NCBI GenBank assembly: GCA_963691655.1
Contig: OY829329.1
Coordinates: forward strand, 54,449,408-54,513,407
DNA from: Toxonevra muliebris
Taxonomy: Eukaryota > Arthropoda > Insecta > Diptera > Pallopteridae
DNA: 64,000 nt
Direction of reading: 5' to 3'
Shown: piece after piece, positions 38,792-49,520 of the stretch
How the letters are laid out: the number at the start of each line of letters is the position of its first letter
Position numbering within the stretch: the stretch's first letter is position 1
The notes under the pieces: generated by a model
What the model was told of the DNA's origin: nothing
The model's database searches: none
What the model saw: only the letters and a program-made list of their open reading frames with translations
Position numbers and translations under genes: made by a program

Positions 38792-41700
38792 TATAAAAAA
38801 AAAAAAAAAAAAAATCAGCACAACACAATTTCACGTTAAATCAAATCAAAAATCTTACACTTTTAATATATTTTTCAAACTTTTTCATAATTTATTTGAT
38901 TTCAAATAAAATTTTATATTTTTAAATACTAAACTTTCGATGGGCATTTTCTTAATTTTTAATTTTTATTTATATTTATTTAAAAATTTTTATTTTTTTA
39001 ATGCGCTTTCGTTATTAAATTTCGTTTGGATATAAGATATTTTTGTTATTTAGGTCGCTTATCCTTTTTGCCGTTGTTGCTTCTGCTGTTTACTGTTGTG
39101 ATGAGCAACTTTCTTTCAACTTTATTTTCCTTTTGATATCACAAGACCATGAACACTAAACAACAAAGAAGTAGAAAGAAGAAAAAAAAATAAAAACGCA
39201 AGCCGCTGAAGTGCATGAGCGAGTAGTCAACAGAAGAAGAAACCGTTTGAATTTGCTGTGCGTCTTTGTTAAATGCGCGCCGCGAATTGAATGCCAAATG
39301 TGATGCAACGATTGTTGCTGCTGCTACTCTTGATGTTGCTGCTATTGCGAATATGCAACAAGCCAACAATCGCAATCACAGCAACCAGTCAACAAAAATC
39401 TCATGTTGCAGAGCAACGATTTTTTTTTTATGCTTAGCGTTTTACGTAGCTTACTGTTTTTCCTCGCCATCGTAGCAGTGAGTGGCGATATAATACTTGA
39501 GTTGTTTCATTGCTCTGCTTTTGAGTGATTTTCGCGAGCGAGCACTAATAAAAACAACACAAAATAAAACAGATTTTATGCGGTCTTGTTGATTGTGAAT
39601 AAAAAAAAATTAATGAATATTTAACTTGAGTGAAATTATAATTTGCACTTGGACTTCACAATCACTCATGTTGAGTATATTTGTTACTACTGCATACTTA
39701 AGAGTAGAGCCTACACCACTACCGTATTCAATTGCATGCTTCCGAAATTTTAATAGATTCAAAAATTTTTTATTTGCACTTTTATGTTTGTGGATACGTA
39801 TGGCATATATCATAAGTATGGGAATGTTGTTTTTATAGTTATTAACTTATGTTGAATTGTGTGATATTTTTTAAAATTGTCTGAATTAAGTTTCAGCTTA
39901 TTTCTTTAAATTCATGTCATGTCATGTGAGTTAATTGTTTCTCACTCTCTCATTGCAATTCAATGCACACTTCTGAATTTCATAGCACATGTGAATTTTC
40001 ATAAATATTTTTGCTTAAGTCTTTCGTTTTTATATGTGCATTAAAAAGTTAAAAAGCAAAAGTTAAGACATTTACTTTTAAATTTTTATGAGATTTCTTT
40101 GAAGGAAATGTTATGAGCTCTTTCAGGATTTACCAATGAACCATTAGCGAATCTATGAATGATGGGTTTTGAGGAAAATTTCTCTTCGATAAATACCTCA
40201 GTGATTCTAATCGTCGTTCCTAAATTAATATGAAAGGATGAAAGAACTAAACTTTCCATCCTCCTGCGTCTCTTCTTATCACTGGATTCGAACAAAAAAG
40301 TAACTGAAATCTCAGTTTTATGATTTCCTAGTCTTTCAAACGAAGAACTAGTTCTAAAATGAATTTAAATTCATTCATCTTGATTTTTTTTCAAAGTTTA
40401 TTTCACTCCTTTTTGAGTAGAAGAATGGGCTAGGCTTTACCTAACTAGAAACTCCTTTCCCTTTTTAGTTGGTCAAAATTTGAAACATTAGCTAAAGCTT
40501 GACTTTTTAAACCAGACCTCAGTATGCCACTTTGGAGAGAAGAAGAATCAAAATCCGTAATAAAGAATAATAGAAATCACATCATGGTATTAGGTTAAGT
40601 TTGGTTGAAAACTTACTTCCTTTCCAAACTTCATTTTAAAACTTATTTAGTCAATAAGATTTATTACCACATGGACTGTTTTCACAGTTTCTCTAACCTT
40701 TTTCAAGCTATTTAAAAGTTTTATTAAACTAGTCTTAGTCTCTGATGCGAATAGCTCGATCTAAGCTCTCCTTGTGTTGTTTTGCCATAAAAAGATGAAT
40801 AAGCCTTTAATGTCAGCAAAAATTGCTGAAAGAGGGTTGGCCTAAAGGTCTTTGTTGTTTTTTCTTCTTTTTTTTTGGTAAGAGCTGGCCAAATGCAGAG
40901 AAGATTAAGAGTTTTTTTCCTTCTGAAAAATCGCACTCATAGCAATAAAGCGATATCTAGTAACTAGGTTGCTAATAGAAAGTCCCTCTATATGGGACGG
41001 CCATTTTAACTTAGTGTATGCGTTTCTCGCAATCCATTGTTAAATATATTTATTATTATTTATCGATCACTACAATCACCTGACCGGGGAGGAGGACCGT
41101 TATGAGCATTATTACTCTAATTGTTTGTTACTTTGTTTAAAGACTAAATCGCTAGCCTTGCTAACTTCTTGGCTTTGCAATTTCCCGAAATTTCGCATCA
41201 CAATACTTTGTTTTAGAATCCCAACTACAGAGACATTATGACTCTCTCCCATAGAAGGTAAAACAAAAAAATTTACACTCTAACCTTAGGTAAGTTTGAA
41301 TATAACACAAATTAGTTTTATCTAACATTTTCTAATTTTTGGTCTGGTTGTTACACATGTCTTTTGTTTTTGGTTTCAGTACATAAATTTTTGGTTTCGG
41401 CAATCTATTTTTTTTCCTGGATTCTTATTTCTGTTTTCTAATCTCTAGTCTCTATTTTCTAGTCTCTGAATTTTGGTTAGTGGTTTTTGAATTTCAGTCT
41501 CTGATTGTTGGTTTTTGTTCTCTGGATCTGGGCCCATAGTTTAAGATATTTGTTTTTTATTATCTTATTTCTGATCTCTGCATAATAGCTTCAAGTCTTT
41601 AATCTCTAGTATTTAGGTTGGCATGGCTGTCGAGAAACACACTTAGGCCTGAATGGCCTATAGTGATACCACATAGTTGGACCTACAGTTTAACACCGAT

Positions 41701-44024
41701 TCCGAACGGCGGTGTGACAATTTTTTATGGGCTTGGTGGTTTTACCATTACCAACCAAGGTGTGTACTTGTACACTATCTTATAATTCTCATACACTTCA
41801 TATTGATAGTGAATATAAGAAAGTTATGAAAACTAATCACCAGACGAATACGGGAATCGATCGCGAACCTCCCAGATGAAAGTTTAGTGCACTACACACT
41901 AGACTATTGAGGTCGTCTCATCTCTAGTATTTGGTCCTTTGTTCTTTAGTTTTTACAATCTGGTTACTGATTTTTGATCTCTAGTTTATGGTTTTCTGTC
42001 TTTGGTTTCTGGTTTCTATTTTTTAGTATCTCTAGTTTGTGATCTCTGTCTACTCGTTTCTGGTCTTTATTCTCTGGTTGTAGTTTTTAGATTTTGTTGT
42101 CTAGTGTTTTGTGTTTGATTTTTAATCTCTGCTTTCTGGTATCTGGCCTCTAATCTTTGATCTCAAGTTTTTGGTCAGATTTTTGCTCTCTTTTTACTGG
42201 TCTCTAGTTTCTAGTCATTAGATTTTTGAACTCTGGTTTTTGGTCTATGGTAGCGGGTTTTCAATTTCTGATTACTGGTTTTATAGTGTTTGGTCTCTGG
42301 TTCTTGTTCTTTAGATTTTGGTCTAAGGTGTATGATTTCTGATTTTTGGTTACTAGTTTCCAGTCTCTGTTTTCTGGTCTCTAGTTTCTTGTCTCTTATT
42401 TCTGGTACCTGATTTTAAATGTCTAGTTTTTGTACTCTAGTTATTGGAATCTAGCTTTCACTCTCTGATTTCTGGTTTCTTCTTTCTAGACTCTGAGTCC
42501 TGTTTCTGGTCTCTAATTTTTTATATTAGATCTCTAGTTTCTAGTCTTTGATAACTGGTTTTTGATTTCTAATTTCTGTTTCCTTATTTCTTATCTCTGG
42601 TTCTCGTTCTTTAGATTCTTGTCTCTTGTTTCCAGTCTTTGCTTTCTGGCCTCTGATTTCTGGTTTTTGTTCTATGGTTTGTCGTCTGTGGTTTCTATCC
42701 TCTTGTTATTCTAAGATTGCAAAACCAGCAATTTCAGGTTACTGGTTTTTGGTATCTGGTTTTTAGTTTCATGCTTTTAAACCTTTGGTTAATGGTGTCT
42801 GTTTTATGTCTTTGATTACCGATATCTGCTTCTTGTTTTTGGTCTCAGATTTCTAGTCTGTTGTTTCTGTTCTGTGATTTCTAGTTTCTGCACTCTGGTT
42901 TTCAGTCTCTAATTTCGGGTCTTATCTTTGTAGCCTTTGGTTTCTAATAACTATAACATTTCTAGTTTCAAGTTTTGATTTCAGGTCTCTAGCCTTTGAG
43001 TTCCGGAATTCGTTGCCTGGTTTCTAACCTCTGGCTATTGGTCACTAGTTTCTGGCTATTGAGAAAAAATAAATAAAATCGTCTCAATATGTGAAGTAAA
43101 AACATCTACTCTCTATTTCTATTTATTCTCTTTTTTGTCGCAATATATAAACCTCAATAAAACTAAACTAACAACAAGTGTTGCTACTGTTGCTATTGAT
43201 ATTATTTTTATCTGTCTAGTTTTTTTTTTTTTCTATTTTTATGATATTTACCGACAATAATGCAACCATTGTATTGTCTACTTAACAAATTGTTATTACG
43301 AGTACACTTGAATAGAGATACAACTGCCACAAGTTTATAAACGCTTTGTGTAGTTACTAGCTTAATCCAATTCAATTCAAGTTCAATTACGCATGTAACA
43401 GGCTTTAACTGCATTTTTTGTTGTTGTGTTGGTAGTGTTTGAATTGACGTTAAAGAGCACTTCAAAAAGCAACCAAAGCAGCTTTGACTATGGCAGGTTA
43501 GAATGAATTGTTGCAAGTATTGGCTACAAATCCATAGAAAATCGTGTTCTAAATTGGTGCAAAGAAGATTTATAGCATTTGAGATATCACAATCAAGTTT
43601 TAAATATAATTTTAAATTTTTATATGAGCAATTAATTTAACTGTCAACAATTTGAGACTGTGAAACACTTACAAGAAATAATATATTATTTTAAGGATCT
43701 AAATAAAATCAACTGATTGACTTACTTAATTTGACACAATTTTTCTTTGTACTCACCTTGTGTAGAAATGAAAATTCAAATGCTCATGTGGACAGGTAAA
43801 TTTTAGAAACAGCTTACAATAAAATGGATTTATTCTAAAATTGCCATTACTTCTTAAAAATTGCCATGTTTCACGATCGAAATATTTTGCTGAGTGAAAA
43901 ATAAAGTAACTAATTAAATAATTAAACTTTAACTTTATAAATTTTTAGGTTTTTCAAAAGCACCTTCTATTGCAGTATACACTAAATGTAGTAATAAAAA
44001 ACATATAAAAACTTTTTGTAACAT
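24164..44024 (-). CDS. Same lipase, distal alternative 5' variant
   Basis: An alternative pair of 5' exons, 44024-43964 and 43889-43757, is phase-compatible with the shared exon at 27083: it leaves two bases (AG), just as the proximal exon leaves CC. The product would be 327 residues. Exon 1 encodes another signal peptide, [20 protein letters not shown], with an AAA before the ATG. Exon 2 encodes a segment ending [14 protein letters not shown] that aligns with the proximal version: RS...IN...C...CP...F are shared. This implies exon-pair duplication with separate promoters. It skips the proximal exons and leaves a 16.7-kb intron. The alternative is a separate lipase gene whose body has been lost. 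The splicing has no transcript support here. Confidence 0.7.
25217..26006. mobile_element. MITE with internal 83-bp tandem repeat, in a lipase intron
   Basis: Left end CTGATGTTACACGATCAAT with TTTGCTGTCAATG is the inverse of the right end, whose reverse complement reads TTAGGGCGATGTTACACTAT then CAATGCTTTGCTGTC. The left side contains just over two tandem 83-bp copies (CTGATGTTACAC at 25222 and 25305; GATGCCCTGTTA at 25291 and 25374). It lies in the 1.85-kb intron between the exons at 26696 and 24843. Non-coding; the superfamily is unclear. Confidence 0.65.
29355..30175 (-). pseudogene. Broken non-LTR retrotransposon reverse transcriptase, 3' half
   Basis: The - strand reads [11 protein letters not shown] (the YADD catalytic box, near 30120-30085), then [37 protein letters not shown], and in shifted frames [46 protein letters not shown] and [16 protein letters not shown]. 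This order is typical of RTE/CR1-like LINE proteins. Several frameshifts and stops make it inactive. The 5' part is absent. Confidence 0.8.
30402..31041. mobile_element. 640-bp deleted mariner-superfamily element
   Basis: TIRs AAGGGTTTTCCATTAAGGAC and (reverse complement of the right end) AAGGGTTTTCCATTAGAGAC extend about 27 bp and are flanked by TA on both sides (30400-30401, 31042-31043). Inside, on the - strand, is the C-terminal part of a transposase: [16 protein letters not shown] in one frame, then [20 protein letters not shown] (third catalytic Asp in CDLTPLD) to [11 protein letters not shown] in another (30508-30861). The N-terminal two thirds are missing and a frameshift separates the two blocks, so it is non-autonomous. 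Confidence 0.88.
31240..31475 (-). repeat. SINE copy, family member also at 41.6 kb
   Basis: Shares with 41615-41919 the stretches TGGCTGTC, CACACTTAG, CGGTTCCGAACGGTGG-like, CTTGGTGGTTTTGCCATT, GTACTTGTACACT and TTCATATTGATAG, in the same order. The - strand head GGTCTCGATAGTCCAGTGGG corresponds to the A box; the B box present in the other copy is lost by deletion here. Confidence 0.7.
31990..32575 (+). pseudogene. Mauritiana-type mariner transposase pseudogene
   Basis: Fragments in order: [19 protein letters not shown] with [11 protein letters not shown] (DNA-binding HTH end and linker), an internal deletion, a frame with [15 protein letters not shown], then [39 protein letters not shown] and [10 protein letters not shown]. 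The [10 protein letters not shown] block is the third catalytic Asp region (DD34D type). Further frames recover KIDPMID and the [16 protein letters not shown] end. The first two catalytic Asp regions are gone. TIRs were not located. Confidence 0.85.
35965..36690. repeat. Degenerate tandem array, 32-bp unit
   Basis: The unit approximates ACTTTGNGTTTTGAACAAAAACTAAACTGAGG. Consecutive copies such as ACTTTGTGTTTTGAAC... and ACTTTGGCCCTTGAAC... keep an exact 32-bp spacing near 36155-36220, while others drift by indels. About 20 copies. On the - strand it gives a spurious ORF of QNPKS-like repeats, not a gene. Confidence 0.7.
36769..36947. repeat. Polypurine tract, about 180 bp
   Basis: The + strand is almost entirely A and G with very few pyrimidine interruptions; the - strand is the matching polypyrimidine. 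It immediately follows the 32-bp array inside the long lipase intron. Such tracts can form triplex (H-DNA). The Lys/Arg/Glu-rich frame through it is a composition artefact. Confidence 0.8.
37551..37868. mobile_element. Pogo/Tc1-like MITE
   Basis: Left end CAGTAATCCCTGGTTAGTTT after a TA; right end reverse complement CAGTTAGCCCCAGTTAATTA. CAGT-NNNN-CC-NN-GTTAATT ends are characteristic of pogo-like elements. The interior has no ORF but carries another AATTAATTAAG motif. A related fragment ends at 52304. Confidence 0.6.
38546..38791 (-). other. Proximal alternative 5' exon pair of the lipase
   Basis: Exon 1 (38791-38743) and exon 2 (38687-38546), separated by a 55-bp intron. Exon 2 encodes [19 protein letters not shown]..., ending [13 protein letters not shown]. 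The ATG is directly preceded on the - strand by about 20 T then ATA, an unusual leader with poor start context. Confidence 0.8.
41325..43062. repeat. Degenerate heptanucleotide array, consensus TCTGGTT
   Basis: About 1.4 kb of array (excluding a 305-bp SINE) reads as successive 7-mers such as TCTGGTT TCTGGTC TCTAGTT TCTAGTC TTTGATA, and holds phase for many units, e.g. across 42470-42720. Base composition on the + strand is T, G and C with little A. A second block of the same unit lies at 44862-45785. Not coding: 7 bp repeats break any frame. Confidence 0.85.
41615..41919 (-). repeat. tRNA-derived SINE with 13-bp target duplication
   Basis: Flanked by perfect direct repeats ATCTCTAGTATTT (41602-41614 and 41920-41932) that are themselves array units. 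The - strand head has an A-box-like ATAGTCTAGTGTGTAG and a B box in GGTTCGCGATCGATTCC, at tRNA-like spacing. The body matches the copy at 31240-31475. Confidence 0.85.
43757..44024 (-). other. Distal alternative 5' exon pair of the lipase
   Basis: Exon 1 (44024-43964) and exon 2 (43889-43757), separated by a 74-bp intron. Exon 2 encodes [16 protein letters not shown]... then [15 protein letters not shown]. The donor is AAG|GTGAGT and the acceptor CTCAG. The exon-intron layout copies that of the proximal pair. Confidence 0.78.
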
Positions 44025-44179
44025 TTTAACGTTTCAATTAAAATTAAATAAGCCACAAAATTTCACTTGACTTGTATTAACATCAAAGCGCGCTCGCCTG
44101 AAAGGCGAAATTGCTTACGGATGCAATGTTAGACGTTCGAAACGTTAACAGTTCACCACGTTACAATTGACATTAAAGT

Positions 44180-44184
44180 ACTGA
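44180..44184 (-). promoter_or_regulatory. Candidate initiator for the distal lipase promoter
   Basis: The - strand reads CAGTCAGTACTT; TCAGT would place the start site 158 nt upstream of the distal ATG. Motif and position only. Confidence 0.25.
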
Positions 44185-44861
44185 CTGGCGCAGCATTCAA
44201 TACTGCGAGCGATGAGTAAGTATTCGCTTATGATACGTTATATTAATAACAAAAATTTCTCAAACGCTTAACAAGTACGAGTACGTTGTATACAATTAAT
44301 AGTTAGGATGACAATTTGAGGTAGGTTTTTCAAGCTATTCAACGGCAATTGTTGCTACTGCTTCTCACAGATGATGCTTGCGACAGCTACTGCTGCTGCT
44401 GCTACTCACTCATTGTTGTTATTGTGACACTAGAGCCAAATTTGTTATTTTGTATTAACTTTTTTTGGTTGCTTGCTGTTGTTGTTGTATCTATCATCTG
44501 GCATCTTAGGCATTGTAATAAATTTATCTTATTGCCTGATTATTTATTTACAATTGTTGATCGATTTTTTCTTGCTGTTTAAATATTTAATTTATATTTT
44601 TTTTTTTTTTGTTGTTTTTTACATCAATAAAAATGTAATTTGGTTCTTCTAATACTGAAAATTAATTTTCCATAGCATTTTTTAATTGTATGCACTTTAT
44701 GTAATATCTTTTCTTTTAGTTATTAAGTTTTTTATAATTTTTAAATTTTTAAATATTTGAATTTTGAATTCTTGTTCAAAATTTGTAATTTTTAATTAAT
44801 TTTAAACTAAAGACATTCCGGAGAATTTTGTAATCGCTTAACGTCCTTATTATTACTTAGT

Positions 44862-45785
44862 CACCAGTTTCTGATTTCTGGTTTTTGATATCCAGTTTTT
44901 ATTTTCTGATTTCCCATCTCTGGTTTTTATTCTTTCGTTCCTGTTGCTTGGTTTTTGGTCTTTGATTCCCAGTCTCTGAGTTTTGGTCTTCGGTTTCGCT
45001 TCTCAGTTTTGTGTTTTTTTCTCTCTGTTTTCTGGGCTTTAGTTTAGACTATATTTTTACTGATTTGTGGACTATGATTTCTGTTTTCTGATTCTTGGTT
45101 TTTGGTTCCTCGTCTCTGCTTTCTGATCTGTGGTTTTGCGTCTCTGTTTTTGTGGTTATCCGTTTCAGTTTTCTGTTTCATGGTCTCTGAAAGAAGATGC
45201 TTTTCTCTTGGTTTCTTGTCTTTGGCTTTTGGTCTCTGGTATTTGGTTTCTGCTCTATAGTTTTCATCTGGTCTCTGAAGCTTTGCCTCTTATTTCATGT
45301 CCCTGTATTCTGATTTTGTGTCTCAGTTTTCTGGACTTTGGCATCTCTTCTCTGGTTTCGGGTTTCCTGTTTCCCTGTTCTGATTTCTGGCCTCTAGGTC
45401 TAGGTCTTTGTTTCCTGCTTTTTGCTCTCTGGCTCTCTGTTTCTATATCGGGTCGTCGTTTTCTGGTCTCAGATTTTCAGTTTTTGTTCTCTTGTTTTTG
45501 ATTTCTGGTCAATGTTTAATGGTATATAGTTTCGTTTCCCAGTTTTCTGATCCCGGTTTTTAGTCTATGTTCGCTGGTGCTTTTTCTCTTATTTCGTGCC
45601 CCTGTTTTCTGGGTTTTAGTTTCTCATTTTCCAACCTAGTTTTCCGGTTTTTGGTATCTGTTCTCTAGTTTCTGGTTTCTGCTATATGTTCTTTAGTTCT
45701 TGACCTCTGTTTTCTTGTCTTGGCTTCGATTTATTTTCTCTAGTTCAGGTTTTCTGTTTCTTGGCGGTTTTTGATGTCTGGTTGT
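44862..45785. repeat. Second block of the degenerate heptanucleotide array
   Basis: Again 7-mers around TTCTGGT, e.g. TTCTGAT TTCTGGT TTTTGAT ATCCAGT TTTTATT, sustained for about 0.9 kb. The unit and strand bias match the 41.3-43.1 kb block, with the distal lipase exons sitting in the gap between the blocks. The 123-codon + strand frame at 45130 is an artefact of the repeat. Confidence 0.82.
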
Positions 45786-47063
45786 AATTGAAGTGTGACT
45801 TAAATGTTATTTAAGTCTTTGATATAATATATATGTGTACATACTTTTGGAATAAGTCCCAGTTGCATATAACCATAAATAATTTTTTTTAGAGAAAAAC
45901 CACATTACCTTTTTGTTTCAGAATTTGATCTGAGAACTGTGAAGAAAAATCTATATTTTTAATTTTTTAAAAAGTTCTCTGCATGTATGTACTGCATATA
46001 CGATTTTTTGTTCAAATTTATGATAGACACATATTTGATCTTTTGTTATCATTTCCTTACAGATGGCATAGTGTTTGTGATTAACTGTAGTATTCTGAAG
46101 CGTGTAATCTAAATTATGATCATGTAACTATGGTTTAATAAAATTTTAACTACGTAAGTATTTCTACCTATACCCGTTAGTTTTAATGATGAATGTTTTT
46201 CCACATTCCTTTTCAACTTCTTTGAGTGAGTGAGTGCATGATTTCCACACATCTATACACATCTAATTTATCATTATTTGAAACACTTTCAGCCGCCACT
46301 GTGGGGATTGGGCAACTGCATGTTACGAATTTCATTTAAACAACCACACTTTATAAAATCATTATATACACTTTCAATTTAAAAACTGTTTGCGAAAAAT
46401 AGCAAAATACAAACAACAAGTTCAATATCATGGACTAAAAATAATAATTATATAATTTATTGCTTGCAGTTATAACTTTTTCAAATTGATGCAATAATTT
46501 CATGGAACGCCCTCAATATTACTGTTGTTGTTTTTGCTGCAACTTGTAGTTGAAACAGTTGTGTGTAAATCATATCATATTCATTCCTACATTTAGTTTT
46601 CAACTCAATTTTTTTCATATTATGTATTTGCCACTTGTTTTTTGCAAATAATCTGCGAAATGCATTCAACAATCGCATGTTGTTGCTGTTTTTACTGTCT
46701 GCAACTGCTTATTATTACTTACAATATTTTGGTGCTTGTCGATATTGTTTTTGTGCAATTTTTTCCTCTTTCTTTCAACTTTTTTCGCCCTCTGCCGAAC
46801 GTTAGTAATTTCCGTTGTTTTCCCTTTCGTTTCGTGTGATAATGCCAAGTGTTGCGTTTTTGATGTAAAGTATCGGTTACTCTTTTGCCTTATATTTACT
46901 ATTTATAAAATTTAGATACCGATTTGGAAATTTTATTGTTTGTGGCATGTACAAAATTCAAGGATTGGATTGGATTGGATCCGGTAAATCCGAATCTGAG
47001 GTTACAGTCGATTTTTATAATTTCTCCCATAATTTTTAAGCTCGGTATAAAATCAATAAGAAC

Positions 47064-48134
47064 TAGTGTCCGACCGAATATTCGGTTTCGGTTACGGTTT
47101 CGGTTACGGTTTCGGTTACGGTTTCGGCCAAAAATACGGTTTCGGCTAAGTTTCGGTTTCGGCAAAAAATATGGCCGAAGCCGAAACTTTATAAATTTTA
47201 CTGTAAATTGCATTTCAGTATGCAAAGGACTGTTTTTATTTTTAGCATATAACATAAAATTATTCAATTTTGAATACTAAAATAAAAATGTGAATTTTAT
47301 TTGTACCTATACCACAAAATGTATTTTTTTAGTGCCTTTAATATGTATTTTCTTTATTGTTAAAATAATATTTTTGTTATTTTATATATACATATATAAG
47401 TATGTATATTAGGGCGTACCAATTTGTATGGAGGAATATTTTTCGGAGTACCGACAGAAGAGTTTCATATACTATGACAAAAAAATGGAGCTTACCCCCC
47501 GTAAAATTCGTAGAAGTTAAAGTAATATTAAAAGTAACTATCGATTTTTATTCAAACAACTACAGTACGTAATACTGAAACTTCTTCGAATTTTACGGTG
47601 GGGTAGGATCCATTTTTTTGCCATACTTTCTTCCGCAAAGTTGATCAGAATCGAATATAGAATTTTCTGTCAACGAACTTTTTTTAAAAAAAAAAAAAAT
47701 TGGTACGCCCGAATTTTGGATTTTTTTTTTGTTTTAATTAAAAAAAAAAATTTAAATGATTTGAATTTTGTTTTTAACTAACATATCTGTGGTCACAAGC
47801 AATAACAACACAACTCGAGTTTTGTCGAATTCGAGTTATTATAATTTGAATTTTCATATCCGTTTTCATATTGTGTCAGAATTTTATGACTATCGGTTCA
47901 GTGGTTTACGAGATATTAGGGCGGAAAAATAGCTCAACTCAACCTGATTACTCTTAGCACTTGAACCTTTGAAGTGCTCTCCTGTGAAATACAAAAAACA
48001 CACTTATGCTGTTATGCCTTGTGACCACAGATATATATATATATTAAAAAGTTTCGGTTTCGGTTTTGGCCGAATATTAGAAAAATTGCCGAAATTCGGT
48101 TTCGGCCGAAAAAGTCGGTTTCGGTTGGACACTA
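47064..48134. mobile_element. hAT-like non-autonomous element, 8-bp target duplication
   Basis: Ends TAGTGTCCGACCGAA and (reverse complement) TAGTGTCCAACCGAA; perfect flanking duplication ATAAGAAC at 47056-47063 and 48135-48142. Subterminal arrays of a 12-bp unit (TTACGGTTTCGG) and GGCCGAAA motifs occur at both ends. Length 1071 bp including a nested MITE at 47412-47710. No transposase frame; the Arg-Asn-rich frames reflect the 12-mer. Confidence 0.9.
47412..47710. mobile_element. Foldback MITE nested in the hAT-like element
   Basis: Ends GGGCGTACCAATTT and AATTGGTACGCCC. Internally CTTACCCCCCGTAAAATTCG and CGAATTTTACGGTGGGGTAG form a second inverted pair. A partial copy lies at 53001-53272. 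Confidence 0.8.
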
Positions 48135-48679
48135 ATAAGAACCGGTCGTATACATTAGTTCGCTCTGTAATTGAATCAAAGTACTATTCAGTCGATTGGA
48201 TCTTATCAGCGTGGCTTCAGGACTGGTACGTCCAACATGGATCAGATACTCACTACACACCAAAGTAAAAAAAAAAAATCGAAAAAAGCAGTCGTTTATT
48301 TTGCATAATATCATAATTGACTCCACTTTTCTTGAAAACCTGAGGTGAAATTCTAATTTGAGATTCTTAAACTGCAGGTTTTACCTAAATCTGCATGAAA
48401 CCTAGTTGAATCTAATTGAACTTTTGCCTACCAAATTATGAAATTCTTGCTTTGAGGGCTGGAAACAAATATTCAAGAATTTAGCATTGGTCTTTGTCAT
48501 CTAAAATTTATCTGTAACACTCAGTCGTTATATGTACGTTCACTTTAGCTAGAATGAAATTTTATGGTATCAAAGTGATACACCCTTTCATAATAGAATC
48601 TAAAAATGGAGTTAAGTCACTCCTTAAAACCTATGACCCTAACCTAGACCTACTTGAATATAAACATCAGCTCCATTCT

Positions 48680-49040
48680 TCGATTGATTTCAGATAAAGT
48701 CCAATTGATTTCAGAATGAGTCCAATTGACTCAGAATGTCAAAATTTGAATTCAGAAAGGAATAAGTTGAATATAGAAAGGAATAATTTGAAATTAAATA
48801 GTATCAAATTGAATTCAGAAAGGGGCAATTTGAATGTACAATAGTCAATTTAAGAAAAGGGAAATTTGAATTCAAAAAATCTATTTAAACTCAGAAAGTG
48901 CCAAATTGAATTCAAAAAGAGAAAAGTTCGAACTTGAATTTAGAAAGTGCCGAATTTAATTCAAAAAGAGTCAATTTGAATTCAGAATGAAGCAATTTGA
49001 TTTCAGAATAGTCAAATAAAATTCAGAATGCGCCAAATTG
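48680..49040. repeat. Degenerate tandem array, about 21-bp unit
   Basis: The unit approximates CAATTTGAATTCAGAAAGGGG, repeated some 15 times with heavy drift and partial loss (GAATTCAGAAAGG, GAATTTAGAAAGTG, GAATTCAAAAAGAG). Purine-rich on the + strand. No long frame. Confidence 0.7.
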
Positions 49041-49520
49041 AATATAAAAGGAGATAATTTTCGAAGATACAAAAACGTAAGTTATGGCCGTAAGTTAAAT
49101 AAACGTATCTTTTTTGCTATATAAAAAATGTTGCTCCCAGTTTTAAATAAATTTGTTTCATATACTAAATACATTTATTTTTATTTCAAGAATTATAAAT
49201 ATAATTTTAGTTTATATACTTAGTTCAAATAGAAATAAATTCAAAAAAAAAAAAAAAATCCGCGTGAGCACAACTCATCTGGACTAAGAAAAGAATTACA
49301 GTACGATTTGCAGGTTCTCATTCTCTTTATTATTGATTGTGTGTTCACGGGTACGTCCTCTTTTCCATACGTCAAGCCGTTAATATTTGTTTCTTGGCTC
49401 GCAAGAAGATATAAAAACATACTATTTTCGTACCAGTTAAGCGCATGCATCCGTTTTTATGTAGAGTATTCGTTTCTTGGTTTGTTGGGATGCCTGACAG
49501 CCTATTGCGCTTGTTCTAAT

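Larger units (their letters stand above)
38792..43756. other. Region between the two lipase 5' exon pairs
   Basis: Should contain the promoter of the proximal variant, but no TATA or initiator stands out. The short frames near 39.1-39.8 and 40.1-40.9 kb look non-coding. From 41.3 kb it is filled by the 7-bp array with its SINE insertion. Confidence 0.5.

Noticed and set aside
45130..45501. 123-codon + strand open frame
   Set aside because: Lies wholly inside the heptamer array; low complexity and no start context or homology.
46899..47280. Overlapping Arg/Asn- and Arg/Phe-rich frames on both strands
   Set aside because: Produced by the 12-bp TTACGGTTTCGG repeat at the hAT-like end.
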